Source: Mesorhizobium sp. M00.F.Ca.ET.216.01.1.1 (GTDB taxonomy: Bacteria; Pseudomonadota; Alphaproteobacteria; Rhizobiales; Rhizobiaceae). From it: a stretch of 64,000 bases of DNA. A program made the translations under genes and the position numbers. The notes under the pieces were generated by a model. It ran no database searches. It saw nothing but the letters and a program-made list of their open reading frames with translations, and was not told where the DNA came from. The DNA is taken from contig NZ_SADR02000003.1 in NCBI RefSeq assembly GCF_004010325.2, positions 62,001 to 126,000 of the forward strand, in the 5' to 3' direction. Shown piece by piece: positions 45,687 through 54,196 of this stretch (position 1 is its first letter; every line of letters starts with the position of its first letter).

Positions 45687-46394
45687 ATGGCGACGGAGAA
45701 GGTGGGTGGCGGAAGCAGGCAATTCGCCGCGGAGGAAGTCGACAGTGGCGAAGAAGCGGCGAAAGGCCCACGCAGAGGGGCCTCGCGCAATCCCCAGCGC
45801 ACCTATGCCGCGATCCTCGAAGCCGCGACCGAGGAATTTGCCGCGAACGGCTTCGGCGGCGCCCGCGTCGATGCCGTAGCGGCGCGCGCGCAGACCAACA
45901 AACGTATGCTCTACCACTATTTCGGTGACAAGGAGGCGCTCTACCTAGCGGTTCTCGAGGCGACCTATGCTTCGATCAGAAGCGCCGAAAAGCATCTGGA
46001 CCTCGCGCACCGCGATCCCGAGGAGGGAATCCGCGAGTTGGCAATGTTCACCTGGGACTACTTCCTGAAGCATCCGGAATTTCTGAGCCTCCTCGTCACG
46101 GAGAACCTGCACAAGGCGCGCTTTCTCAAGCGTTCGAAGAAGATCACGGAAATGCACTCGCACTTTATCGGCGAGCTTTCCGACGTGCTCCGTCGCGGCG
46201 CGGAGCAAGGTGTTTTCCAGCCCAATATCGATCCGGTCTCCGTCTACCTGACGATCGCCGCCCTCGGCTTCTTCTACCTCTCGAACCGCCATACATTGTC
46301 GACGATTTTCGAGCGCGACCTGTCCGATCCGGAAGCGCTCAAAGCCTGGGGCGAGCACATCGTCGCGGTGACCCTTTCCTCCATCCGGGCGTAA
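45687..46394 (+). CDS. TetR-family regulator of the catabolic locus
   Basis: About 235 residues from ATG 45687 with GAGAGG upstream. The helix-turn-helix is GARVDAVAARAQTNKRMLYHYFGDKEALY, and the C-terminal domain is of the TetR_C_6/NicS-like type (FLKHPEFLSLLVTENLHKARFL). A polar 35-residue extension precedes the DNA-binding domain. It lies between the transport operon and the plus-strand catabolic operon; both have the same 16-nt operator upstream. Confidence 0.9.
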   Translation: MATEKVGGGSRQFAAEEVDSGEEAAKGPRRGASRNPQRTYAAILEAATEEFAANGFGGARVDAVAARAQTNKRMLYHYFGDKEALYLAVLEATYASIRSAEKHLDLAHRDPEEGIRELAMFTWDYFLKHPEFLSLLVTENLHKARFLKRSKKITEMHSHFIGELSDVLRRGAEQGVFQPNIDPVSVYLTIAALGFFYLSNRHTLSTIFERDLSDPEALKAWGEHIVAVTLSSIRA

Positions 46395-46451
46395 CCTCCT
46401 CACAAAAACTTCTATCCGACGATTGACAAATCCGATTTTGGCGAGCGATCT

Positions 46452-46467
46452 TGTAACCAGATAGTTA
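46452..46467. promoter_or_regulatory. TetR operator copy 2
   Basis: TGTAACCAGATAGTTA with GTAAC/GTTAC arms, 80 nt before the first gene of the plus-strand catabolic operon. It is identical to the complement of 45553-45568 except at one central base. Confidence 0.7.
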
Positions 46468-46546
46468 CTACCGACAAACTGTCGAGCCTCGCGCCTTCTG
46501 TCGTTGAAGCGGTGGTTCGTGCCGGCGCGAATTTGGGAGGAGCTCC

Positions 46547-47692
46547 ATGCGAAGAATCGGGCTTATCATGCACGGCGTGACGGGACGGATGGGGTTGAAC
46601 CAGCATCTGGTCCGGTCGATTGTCGCCATCCGTGCGGAAGGCGGACTGCGCCTTGCGAACGGCGACAGGGTCATGCCGGACCCGATCCTCGTCGGCCGCA
46701 ACGGGGGGAAGCTCGAAGCGCTTGCGCGCGCCCACGGTATCGAGCGCTGGACCACCGATCTCAATGCGGCGCTTGCCAATCCGGATGACACCCTATTTTT
46801 CGATGCCGGCACCACGCTGATGCGCGCCGATCTCATCTCGCGAGCGCTCGACGCGGGCAAGCACGTCTATTGCGAGAAGCCGATCTCCGACGATCTCGAA
46901 ACGGCTGTCGCGCTCGCAAGGAAAGCGAAGGCATCCGGCCTGAAGAACGGCGTGGTGCAGGACAAGCTCTTCCTCCCCGGCCTGCGCAAGCTGGCGATGC
47001 TGCGCGACTCCGGCTTCTTCGGCAGGATGCTCTCGGTGCGCGGCGAGTTCGGCTACTGGGTCTTCGAGGGAGACTGGCAGGCTGCCCAGCGTCCGTCGTG
47101 GAATTACCGCAAGGCCGACGGCGGCGGCATCATCCTCGACATGCTCTGCCACTGGCGCTACGTGCTCGATAATCTCTTCGGCTCCGTGAAGGCGGTGAGT
47201 TGTCTCGGTGCGACCCACATTTCGGAACGCGTCGGCGAGGATGGGAAGCCATATGCGGCCGATGCCGACGACGCCGCCTATGCAACCTTCGAACTCGAAG
47301 GCGGCGTGATCGCTCATATCAATTCGTCCTGGGCAGTCCGTGTGCGCCGCGACGATCTCGTCACCTTCCAGGTCGACGGTACGCACGGCTCTGCGGTCGC
47401 GGGCCTTACCCGCTGCTGGACGCAGCATCGTGTCAACACGCCGAAGCCGGTCTGGAACCCGGATCAGCCGCAGACGATCGACTTCTACAAGACCTGGGAC
47501 GAGGTACCCGACAATCAGGTCTATGACAACGGCTTCAAGATTCAATGGGAAATGTTCCTGCGCCATGTCATCGAGGATGCGCCATGGCAATACACGCTGG
47601 TCGAGGGGGCGAAGGGCGTTCAGCTTGCCGTACTCGGTCTGAAATCCTGGCAAGAGCGGCGGTGGCTCGATGTCGAGCCTTTGGAGGTCTGA
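46547..47692 (+). CDS. Gfo/Idh/MocA-family dehydrogenase
   Basis: A 381-residue oxidoreductase. The cofactor loop reads IMHGVTGRMGLNQHL, and the conserved block is HVYCEKPISDDLETA. The catalytic region is GGGIILDMLCHWRYVLDNLFG. GGGAGGAGCTCC precedes the ATG. It is first of five genes (46547-52406) that encode a dehydrogenase, an aldolase-like protein, an enolase-superfamily enzyme, an isomerase and a second dehydrogenase. Confidence 0.9.
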   Translation: MRRIGLIMHGVTGRMGLNQHLVRSIVAIRAEGGLRLANGDRVMPDPILVGRNGGKLEALARAHGIERWTTDLNAALANPDDTLFFDAGTTLMRADLISRALDAGKHVYCEKPISDDLETAVALARKAKASGLKNGVVQDKLFLPGLRKLAMLRDSGFFGRMLSVRGEFGYWVFEGDWQAAQRPSWNYRKADGGGIILDMLCHWRYVLDNLFGSVKAVSCLGATHISERVGEDGKPYAADADDAAYATFELEGGVIAHINSSWAVRVRRDDLVTFQVDGTHGSAVAGLTRCWTQHRVNTPKPVWNPDQPQTIDFYKTWDEVPDNQVYDNGFKIQWEMFLRHVIEDAPWQYTLVEGAKGVQLAVLGLKSWQERRWLDVEPLEV

Positions 47693-47694
47693 CG

Positions 47695-48861
47695 ATGACG
47701 ACGGTTCGACTGCCAAAGACTGATCGAACGATCGAAACCTACGAGACGAGCGGAACGCCGATCGCTCTCGAGCGGCGTTCGGCGTCCGATTTTCCGCGCG
47801 TCGCCTTCGCTGCCGCGCATGTCGTCGCCGACCCGTTAGCCGATAACGATCCCTGGCTCGATCCTGCGATTGACTGGGAGCGCACGCTTGCCTTCCGGCA
47901 CAGGCTCTGGGATCTCGGCCTCGGCGTCGCCGAGGCGATGGACACGGCGCAGCGCGGCATGGGCCTCGGCTGGGGCGAGGCGAAGGAACTGATCCGCCGC
48001 TCGCTTGCCGAAGCGAAGGGACGACCTGATGCCCTGATCGCCTGCGGAGCGGGCACGGACCATCTCGCGCCCGTGGCAGGGCTCGGCATCGATGAAGTGA
48101 TCGGCGCCTACGAGGAGCAGATCGGCGAAGTCGAGGCAATGGGCGGGCGGATCATCCTGATGGCCTCGCGCGCGCTTGCCTTCGCCGCCAGGGGACCGGA
48201 CGACTACCTGAAGGTCTATGATCGCATTCTGGGCCAGGTGAAGGAGCCGGTCATCATCCACTGGCTCGGCGAGATGTTCGATCCCGCGCTCGAGGGCTAT
48301 TGGGGATCTTCCGACCACTGGGCGGCGATGGACACCTGCCTCGAGGCAATCTTCGCGCACGCCGACAAGGTCGACGGCATCAAGGTTTCGCTCCTGTCGA
48401 AGGAGAAGGAAGTCGCCATGCGCAAGCGCCTTCCGTCCGGCGTCAGGATGTATACGGGTGACGACTTCAACTACGCTGAACTGATCGCCGGCGACGGCGA
48501 GCATTTCTCCGACGCGCTGCTCGGCATCTTCGATGCGATAGCGCCTGCGGCTTCCGCGGGTCTCGCAGCGCTTGGCAACGGCAAGTCCGATACTTTCTTC
48601 AATATCCTGGAGCCAACGGTTCCGTTGTCGCGCCACATCTTCAAGGCGCCGACCCGCTTCTACAAAACGGGCGTCGTCTTCCTCGCCTATCTGAACGGCC
48701 TGCAGGACCATTTCTGCATGATCGGCGGGCAGGAAAGCGCCCGTTCGCTCGTCCACCTCGCGGAACTCTTCCGCCTCGCCGACAAGGCGAATGTCCTTGC
48801 GGATCCGGACGATGCCGGCGCCCGCATGGGCCGTTTTCTCGCGGCGCAGGGAATCGCATGA
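47695..48861 (+). CDS. DUF993 family protein (DapA-like TIM barrel)
   Basis: A 388-residue protein of the DUF993 family, related to dihydrodipicolinate synthase/aldolases. Visible blocks are GRPDALIACGAGTDHL, GGRIILMASRALAFAA, EPVIIHWLGEMFDP and KVDGIKVSLLSKEKE, in which Lys of GIKVS is the best candidate for a Schiff base. The ATG follows the previous stop by 2 nt. No activity has been established for the family to my knowledge; aldol cleavage or dehydration of a keto-sugar acid fits the context. Confidence 0.85.
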   Translation: MTTVRLPKTDRTIETYETSGTPIALERRSASDFPRVAFAAAHVVADPLADNDPWLDPAIDWERTLAFRHRLWDLGLGVAEAMDTAQRGMGLGWGEAKELIRRSLAEAKGRPDALIACGAGTDHLAPVAGLGIDEVIGAYEEQIGEVEAMGGRIILMASRALAFAARGPDDYLKVYDRILGQVKEPVIIHWLGEMFDPALEGYWGSSDHWAAMDTCLEAIFAHADKVDGIKVSLLSKEKEVAMRKRLPSGVRMYTGDDFNYAELIAGDGEHFSDALLGIFDAIAPAASAGLAALGNGKSDTFFNILEPTVPLSRHIFKAPTRFYKTGVVFLAYLNGLQDHFCMIGGQESARSLVHLAELFRLADKANVLADPDDAGARMGRFLAAQGIA

Positions 48862-48865
48862 AATC

Positions 48866-50296
48866 ATGACCGATCCGCTGAAGATCCGCCTGGTGGAGAC
48901 GCAGGCGTTCGAGCGGCGGGTGCGTCTGCGCCTGCCATTCCGCTTCGGCGCCGCGACGCTCCGCGAGGCGCGGCAGGCATTCCTGCGCGTGCGTATCGAG
49001 GATGCCGCGGGCCGCTCCATGGTTGGAATGGCGGCTGAACTGATGGTGCCGAAATGGTTCGACAAGTCGCCGGAGCTGACAAATGCGGACAACGAAAACC
49101 AACTTCGACGCTCGCTCGCTCTCGCCCTTGACGCTTTGAGCGCGGCGGGAGGAGGAACCGCCTTCGGTCTCCATACCGATGTCGAGAAGGGGCATCACGC
49201 GCGTGCGGCCGCTGAAGGCCTGAACGGCCTAGTCGCTTCCTTCGGACTTGCTCTCGGCAACAGGGCAATCCTTGATGCGCTTTGCCGGCTGCAGGGCTCG
49301 TCGGTCGCGAAGGCGGTGAACGCAAACCTGCCGGGCATCGATACCGCAACGACACCCGATCTCGAAGGCTTCGATCTTGCAGCCTTTCTCTCCGGGCTGA
49401 AGCCGGCGGAGACGATCGCTGCACGCCACACCGTCGGCCTTGTTGACGCCATAACAGCCGGCGAAGCAAGTACCGGTGAGCGGCCGAATGACGGCCTCCC
49501 GGAGAGCCTCGAGGAGGCGATCGACGCATACGGCTTGACCTTCTTCAAGGTGAAGGTGTCGGGAGATTTGGACGCCGACATCGACCGTCTGGGTCGGATC
49601 GCCGACCTGCTCGATGCGAAAGTCGGCAGCTACTCGGTGACGCTCGACGGCAACGAACAATTCGCCTCTGCCGAGGGTGTGGGCGAACTCCTCGCGCGCA
49701 TCCGGGCAAGGCCGAATCTCGAGCAGTTTGCGCGGTCCGTTCTCTTCGTCGAGCAGCCGATCGCGCGAGCCCAGGCTTTTGAAAAATCGGTTGCCGCGCT
49801 CGCAGCCTTCAAGCCGGTCGAGATCGATGAGTCGGACGCGACGATGGACGCCTTCGTCACGGCCCGCGGTCTCGGCTACACGGGCATCTCCTCCAAATCC
49901 TGCAAGGGCCTCTACCGCTCGCTCCTTAACCGCGCGAGGGTCGAATACTGGAATGCAGAGAAAGGCCCGACCTATTTCATGTCGGCAGAAGACCTGACGA
50001 CACAGGGCGGGCTTGCCGTGCAGCAGGACTTGGCGCTTGCCAGCCTGATCGGCATGACCCACGTCGAGCGCAACGGCCACCACTATGTCGACGGCATGGC
50101 CGGGGCACCGGAGGCCGAGCAGACGGCCTTTGCGCGCGCTCACGCCGATCTCTACCGAACGCAGGACGGCCGCACGCGCCTGCGCATCGAAAAAGGCCGC
50201 ATGGCGATCGGCTCGGTGATCGCAGCCCCCGGCCTCGGCTCGGCCGTGGAGCCTGACTGGAACGCGATGACGCCGATGTCTGGGGGAGGACACTGA
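48866..50296 (+). CDS. Enolase-superfamily enzyme (MLE/MR type)
   Basis: A 476-residue protein, longer than the usual 350-400. The capping-domain start is followed by a barrel with FFKVKVSG (KxK acid/base pair), metal ligands in SVTLDGNEQF, VLFVEQPIA and VEIDESDATMD, and a second-side Lys in GISSKSCKG. This is the Lys-Lys arrangement of muconate-lactonising and related enzymes. A dehydration, epimerisation or cycloisomerisation of a carboxylate substrate would be expected. The extra length is partly in the N-terminal and middle segments. Confidence 0.82.
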   Translation: MTDPLKIRLVETQAFERRVRLRLPFRFGAATLREARQAFLRVRIEDAAGRSMVGMAAELMVPKWFDKSPELTNADNENQLRRSLALALDALSAAGGGTAFGLHTDVEKGHHARAAAEGLNGLVASFGLALGNRAILDALCRLQGSSVAKAVNANLPGIDTATTPDLEGFDLAAFLSGLKPAETIAARHTVGLVDAITAGEASTGERPNDGLPESLEEAIDAYGLTFFKVKVSGDLDADIDRLGRIADLLDAKVGSYSVTLDGNEQFASAEGVGELLARIRARPNLEQFARSVLFVEQPIARAQAFEKSVAALAAFKPVEIDESDATMDAFVTARGLGYTGISSKSCKGLYRSLLNRARVEYWNAEKGPTYFMSAEDLTTQGGLAVQQDLALASLIGMTHVERNGHHYVDGMAGAPEAEQTAFARAHADLYRTQDGRTRLRIEKGRMAIGSVIAAPGLGSAVEPDWNAMTPMSGGGH

Positions 50297-51120
50297 TGAC
50301 GGTGGAGGGCCTTTCCATCAATCTTGCAACCACGCGCGGAAGCTGGGGCTTTGCCGAGGCCGTGGACGGCTGCCTTGCCCGAGGCATCACCGCGATTGCG
50401 CCGTGGCGGGACCAGGTTGCGGCCGTCGGGCTCGACGAGGCAGCGCGCATCATCCATTTGAACGGCTTGAAGGTGACGGGCCTTTGCCGCGGCGGGATGT
50501 TTCCTGCAGCCGATGACGCCGGCAGGCAGGCCGCCATCGATGACAATCTGCGGGCGATCGACGAGGCTGCGGCGCTCGGCGCAGACTGTCTCATCTTCGT
50601 CGTTGGCGGGTTGCCGAAGGGTTCGCGCGACATCGCCGCAGCGCGGCAGATGGTCGAGGACGGCTTCAATTCCATTCTCCCGCATGCCCGCGCCGCGAAC
50701 GTGCCGCTCGCCATAGAGCCGCTGCATCCGATGTATGCAGCCGACCGCGCCTGTGTGAACACGCTGAAGCAGGCACTCGATCTCGCCGGGCGCCTCGGGC
50801 CGGATGTGGGTGTGGCGATCGACGTCTATCATGTCTGGTGGGACCCCGAACTCGCGGAGGGCATAGCGAGGGCCGGCCGGGAAAACCGGATTTTCGCGCA
50901 TCACATCTGCGACTGGCTCGTGCCGACGACCGACCTGCTTCTCGACCGCGGCATGATGGGTGATGGTATCATCGACCTGCCGGGCATTCGCGACAAGGTC
51001 GAGGCGGCCGGTTTCCATGGGCCGCAGGAAGTAGAAATCTTTTCCGCGGAAAACTGGTGGAAGAAACCGGGCGAAGTCGTGCTGGATACTGTTGTCGAAC
51101 GTTTCCGGACGGTGTGCTGA
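50296..51120 (+). CDS. Sugar phosphate isomerase/epimerase-like TIM barrel (AP endonuclease family 2 fold)
   Basis: A 274-residue barrel with candidate metal ligands in LAIEPLHPMYA (Glu), VGVAIDVYHVWWDPE (Asp, His), FAHHICDW (His) and GPQEVEIFSA (Glu), the set used by xylose-isomerase-like enzymes such as IolE and IolI. It overlaps the enolase-superfamily stop by one base (TGATG). It could isomerise or cleave a keto intermediate made by the neighbouring dehydrogenases. Confidence 0.88.
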   Translation: MTVEGLSINLATTRGSWGFAEAVDGCLARGITAIAPWRDQVAAVGLDEAARIIHLNGLKVTGLCRGGMFPAADDAGRQAAIDDNLRAIDEAAALGADCLIFVVGGLPKGSRDIAAARQMVEDGFNSILPHARAANVPLAIEPLHPMYAADRACVNTLKQALDLAGRLGPDVGVAIDVYHVWWDPELAEGIARAGRENRIFAHHICDWLVPTTDLLLDRGMMGDGIIDLPGIRDKVEAAGFHGPQEVEIFSAENWWKKPGEVVLDTVVERFRTVC

Positions 51121-51146
51121 AACGCCGTCGAAACCGGGAGGAAATC

Positions 51147-52406
51147 ATGCCGACGTCGAAGAGAACCCGTTACGCTCTCGTCGGAACCGGAAACCGCGGC
51201 ACGACCATGTGGGGCAGGGACCTCCTGGAGCGGTGGAACGACGCGGTCGAACTGGTCGCGATCTGCGACCTCAATCCCTTGCGGGCCGACCGGGCGCGCA
51301 ACTACATGGGCGCAAGCGCGCCGATCTACACGGATTTCGATGCACTTCTCCAGGCAGAGAGGCCGGAACTCGTCATCGTCTGCACGCGCGATTCCACCCA
51401 TGACGACATCATCGTCAAGGCTCTCGAAGCAGGCGCCGACGTCATCAGCGAGAAACCGATGACGACGACCGTCGACAAGATCAAGCGCATCCTGGAGGCG
51501 GAACGGCGCACCGGGAAGCGTGTCGATATCTCGTTCAACTACCGCTTCGCGCCGACGGCGGCGCGCATCAAGGAACTGCTCAATTCCGGCGTCATCGGCG
51601 AGGTGACTTCGGTCGATTTCCACTGGTATCTCGATACCAGCCACGGCGCCGACTATTTCCGGCGCTGGCACGCCTTCTCGGAATATTCGGGAAGCCTCTT
51701 TGTCCACAAGGCTACCCACCATTTCGACCTGCTGAACTGGTATCTCGATTCCGACCCCGAGACGGTGTCGGCCTTCGCCGAGCTGAAGCACTATGGAAGG
51801 AACGGCCCTTTCCGCGGCGAGCGCTGTCTCACCTGTCCGCACAAGGACGACTGCGACTATTTCTTCGACATCTCAAAGGACCCGTTCCTCGAGCGGCTGT
51901 ACGAGGAACCGTCGACCGTCGACGGTTATGTCCGCGACGCCTGCGTCTTCCGCGAAGACATCGACATCCCCGATACCATGGTCGCCTCGATCCGCTACCG
52001 GAACGGCATCGAGGTCTCCTATTCGCTCAACACCTATATGCCGATCGAAGGCCACCACATCGCCTTCAACGGTCACAAGGGGCGCATCGAGCTTCGGCAA
52101 TACGAGGCGCAGGCATGGACGACGCCGCCCGCCGACGAGATTGTCGTCATGAGGAACTTCGACGGCGTCGAGCGCATCTGGGTGCCGCATTCGAGCGGTG
52201 GCCACTATGGTGGCGACGACCGGCTGCGCAACATGCTTTTCAGCCCTGCGCCGAACGACGAGCTGAAACAGCGCGCGGGATCGCGCGCGGGCGCGATGTC
52301 GGTTCTCTGCGGGATTGCCGCCTTCCTGAGCAGCCGCACGGGGTCGCCGGTTTCCATAGCCGACCTGTGGGGCAAGGACAGCAGCGGACTCCTCGTCTGG
52401 CAGTAG
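51147..52406 (+). CDS. Gfo/Idh/MocA-family dehydrogenase, long form
   Basis: A 419-residue oxidoreductase. Rossmann loop LVGTGNRGTTMWGRD, EKP block DVISEKPMTTTVDKI and catalytic block SGSLFVHKATHHFDLLNWYL are present. An insert with four cysteines (CLTCPHKDDC plus DACVF) at about residues 230-270 suggests a structural metal site. GGGAGGAAATC precedes the ATG. Last gene of the five-gene operon; it converges on 52416 with only 9 nt between. Confidence 0.9.
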   Translation: MPTSKRTRYALVGTGNRGTTMWGRDLLERWNDAVELVAICDLNPLRADRARNYMGASAPIYTDFDALLQAERPELVIVCTRDSTHDDIIVKALEAGADVISEKPMTTTVDKIKRILEAERRTGKRVDISFNYRFAPTAARIKELLNSGVIGEVTSVDFHWYLDTSHGADYFRRWHAFSEYSGSLFVHKATHHFDLLNWYLDSDPETVSAFAELKHYGRNGPFRGERCLTCPHKDDCDYFFDISKDPFLERLYEEPSTVDGYVRDACVFREDIDIPDTMVASIRYRNGIEVSYSLNTYMPIEGHHIAFNGHKGRIELRQYEAQAWTTPPADEIVVMRNFDGVERIWVPHSSGGHYGGDDRLRNMLFSPAPNDELKQRAGSRAGAMSVLCGIAAFLSSRTGSPVSIADLWGKDSSGLLVWQ

Positions 52407-52415
52407 AGGTGGCAG

Positions 52416-53189
52416 TCAGTCGCCTCCGAGCACCGCCTTGAGCGTTGCCGCGTCAGCGCGGAAAGCGTCCGGATCATCGCCGGCCACGAACTCCAGCATC
52501 GCGAAACGCCGCCCTTTCCAGCGCGATACGGGCAACGCGTCGATGACGGCGCGCCAGTATTCTTCTGCGGAGGAAAGCGGAAAGCGGTTGCGGTCACGGT
52601 CCCATGCGAAGACGTGGATGTGCGAGACGTGATGCCCGATGCGTCCGATCTCGGCCAGTGCCTCATCGAGAGGCAATCCCGGTCGCGGCTGCCAGTAGAG
52701 GTAGACATTGTCATGCGCGATGGTCTCGATCAGCCTGAGCGCGGCATCCGTCGCGTCCGTCAGCGAGTTCGGGTGATATTCCAGCGAGACCGCGATCTTT
52801 CGTTTTGCGGCTTCGGCGCCCATATCCCGGATCAGGTACGCGGCGGAACGGACTTCCTCCGCCGTATAGTCCGAAGAGTTGCGATAGCGCGTGCCCGGCC
52901 AGATGCGGATATTGGCCGCGCCCGAGGTTTCAGCTGTCTCCAAGGCCTGTTCAAAGGCCTTCAAATCATCGGTCGGCGGCGCGATATAGGAGCCGTAGGA
53001 TATCGCGAGCCCCGCCTCCAGGCTCATCCGCCCGACACCGACGGCATTTTCCAAGTTCCCTGGCGGCACATGCGCATCGCCTGCCCATTCGATCGCGGCA
53101 AGCCCTGCCTCGCGCGCCAAAGCAATAATTTCCGCCGATCGAAGCGCGCGGAACGTCACGGTGCAGAGAGCCGCCTCGAAGCGAGTCAT
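52416..53189 (-). CDS. Sugar phosphate isomerase/epimerase-like TIM barrel
   Basis: A 257-residue barrel of the same fold as 50296-51120 but from a different subgroup. Metal-ligand candidates are VSLEYHPNSLTD (Glu), SHIHVFAWD (His) and MLEFVAGDD (Glu). It overlaps the dehydrogenase gene upstream (ATGA-type) and is the last gene of the LacI-headed minus-strand operon. Confidence 0.88.
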   Translation of the reverse strand: MTRFEAALCTVTFRALRSAEIIALAREAGLAAIEWAGDAHVPPGNLENAVGVGRMSLEAGLAISYGSYIAPPTDDLKAFEQALETAETSGAANIRIWPGTRYRNSSDYTAEEVRSAAYLIRDMGAEAAKRKIAVSLEYHPNSLTDATDAALRLIETIAHDNVYLYWQPRPGLPLDEALAEIGRIGHHVSHIHVFAWDRDRNRFPLSSAEEYWRAVIDALPVSRWKGRRFAMLEFVAGDDPDAFRADAATLKAVLGGD

Positions 53190-54196
53190 GCGATGTGCTC
53201 CAGATCCTGCCGGCGGATTTCGTGAAGCAACGGTTCGCCGGCAATGTAGCGGAGCACCTCGTCGGCGGCCATATTTCCAAGCCGCGCTCGTTCCAGTCCA
53301 ACCGCGCCGGCAATGTGCGGCGTCAGAAAGACATTGGGCAGTGCATAGAACGGCGAATTCACGTTGGGCACTTCAGGATCGGTTACGTCGATGATCGCGT
53401 CGATCCTGCCGGTTTTCAGCGTCGTCAGCAGGGCGACTTCATCGACGAGGGCGCCACGGGCCGTGTTGATCAGCGTGGCTCCGTCTCTCATCAGGGCCAG
53501 CTCGGCCTCGCCGATCATGTGCCGCGTCGCGGGCAGGGAGGGAGCATGCAACGAGACGATGTCGGCACGCGACATCAGTGCGTTCAGCTCGACCTTTTCC
53601 GTACCGTGGCGCGCCGCCTCCTCGGCATCCACCATCGGATCGTAAAGGAGGATGCTGTAATCGAACGGCTTCAAAAGCTCGATGACCCGACGCCCGATGC
53701 GGGAAGCGCCCACGATGCCTATCGTCCGCCCGTAATTTCCGATCGCCTCAGCCTGCATCGGGTTCACCCGATGGCGGTTGCGGTCCACGGCATAGAGTTC
53801 GTGGAAGCGGAATACCCGCTTGCCGGCAAATATGATCGCGGCAAGCGTGAACTCTGCAACAGGCACGGCATTCGCCTGTGCCGCGTGCGTCACGGCAATG
53901 CCGGCCTCGAAAACGGCGGAGTCGAGAAGGCCTTTCACGGTTCCCGCTGCATGGGCGACAAGTTTCAGCTGCGGCGCCGATGCGAGGACGTCGCTGCCGA
54001 TAAGCGGGCAGCCCCAGCTGGTGATCAGGATTTCGGTTTCGGCAAGCAGCCGTTTGGCTCGCGGATCGGCGAAATCCTCGACCGGTTCGGAGGAGAGAAT
54101 ACGTCCCGCGGCAGCTAGCCGCTCGATGATCTCTGGAGTGACGACATGCTTCGTGCGCACCGCTTGCATGGCGAAGGCAATGGCGGGCTGCCTCAC
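53186..54196 (-). CDS. D-2-hydroxyacid dehydrogenase
   Basis: A 336-residue NAD-dependent enzyme. Cofactor motif TIGIVGASRIGRRVIELL, the catalytic Arg region LINTARGALVDE, the Glu region DVTDPEVP and the catalytic His region NVFLTPHIAGAVGLE are all intact. It interconverts a 2-hydroxyacid and a 2-keto acid. It overlaps both neighbours by 4 nt, showing a tightly coupled operon. Confidence 0.92.
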   Translation of the reverse strand: MRQPAIAFAMQAVRTKHVVTPEIIERLAAAGRILSSEPVEDFADPRAKRLLAETEILITSWGCPLIGSDVLASAPQLKLVAHAAGTVKGLLDSAVFEAGIAVTHAAQANAVPVAEFTLAAIIFAGKRVFRFHELYAVDRNRHRVNPMQAEAIGNYGRTIGIVGASRIGRRVIELLKPFDYSILLYDPMVDAEEAARHGTEKVELNALMSRADIVSLHAPSLPATRHMIGEAELALMRDGATLINTARGALVDEVALLTTLKTGRIDAIIDVTDPEVPNVNSPFYALPNVFLTPHIAGAVGLERARLGNMAADEVLRYIAGEPLLHEIRRQDLEHIA

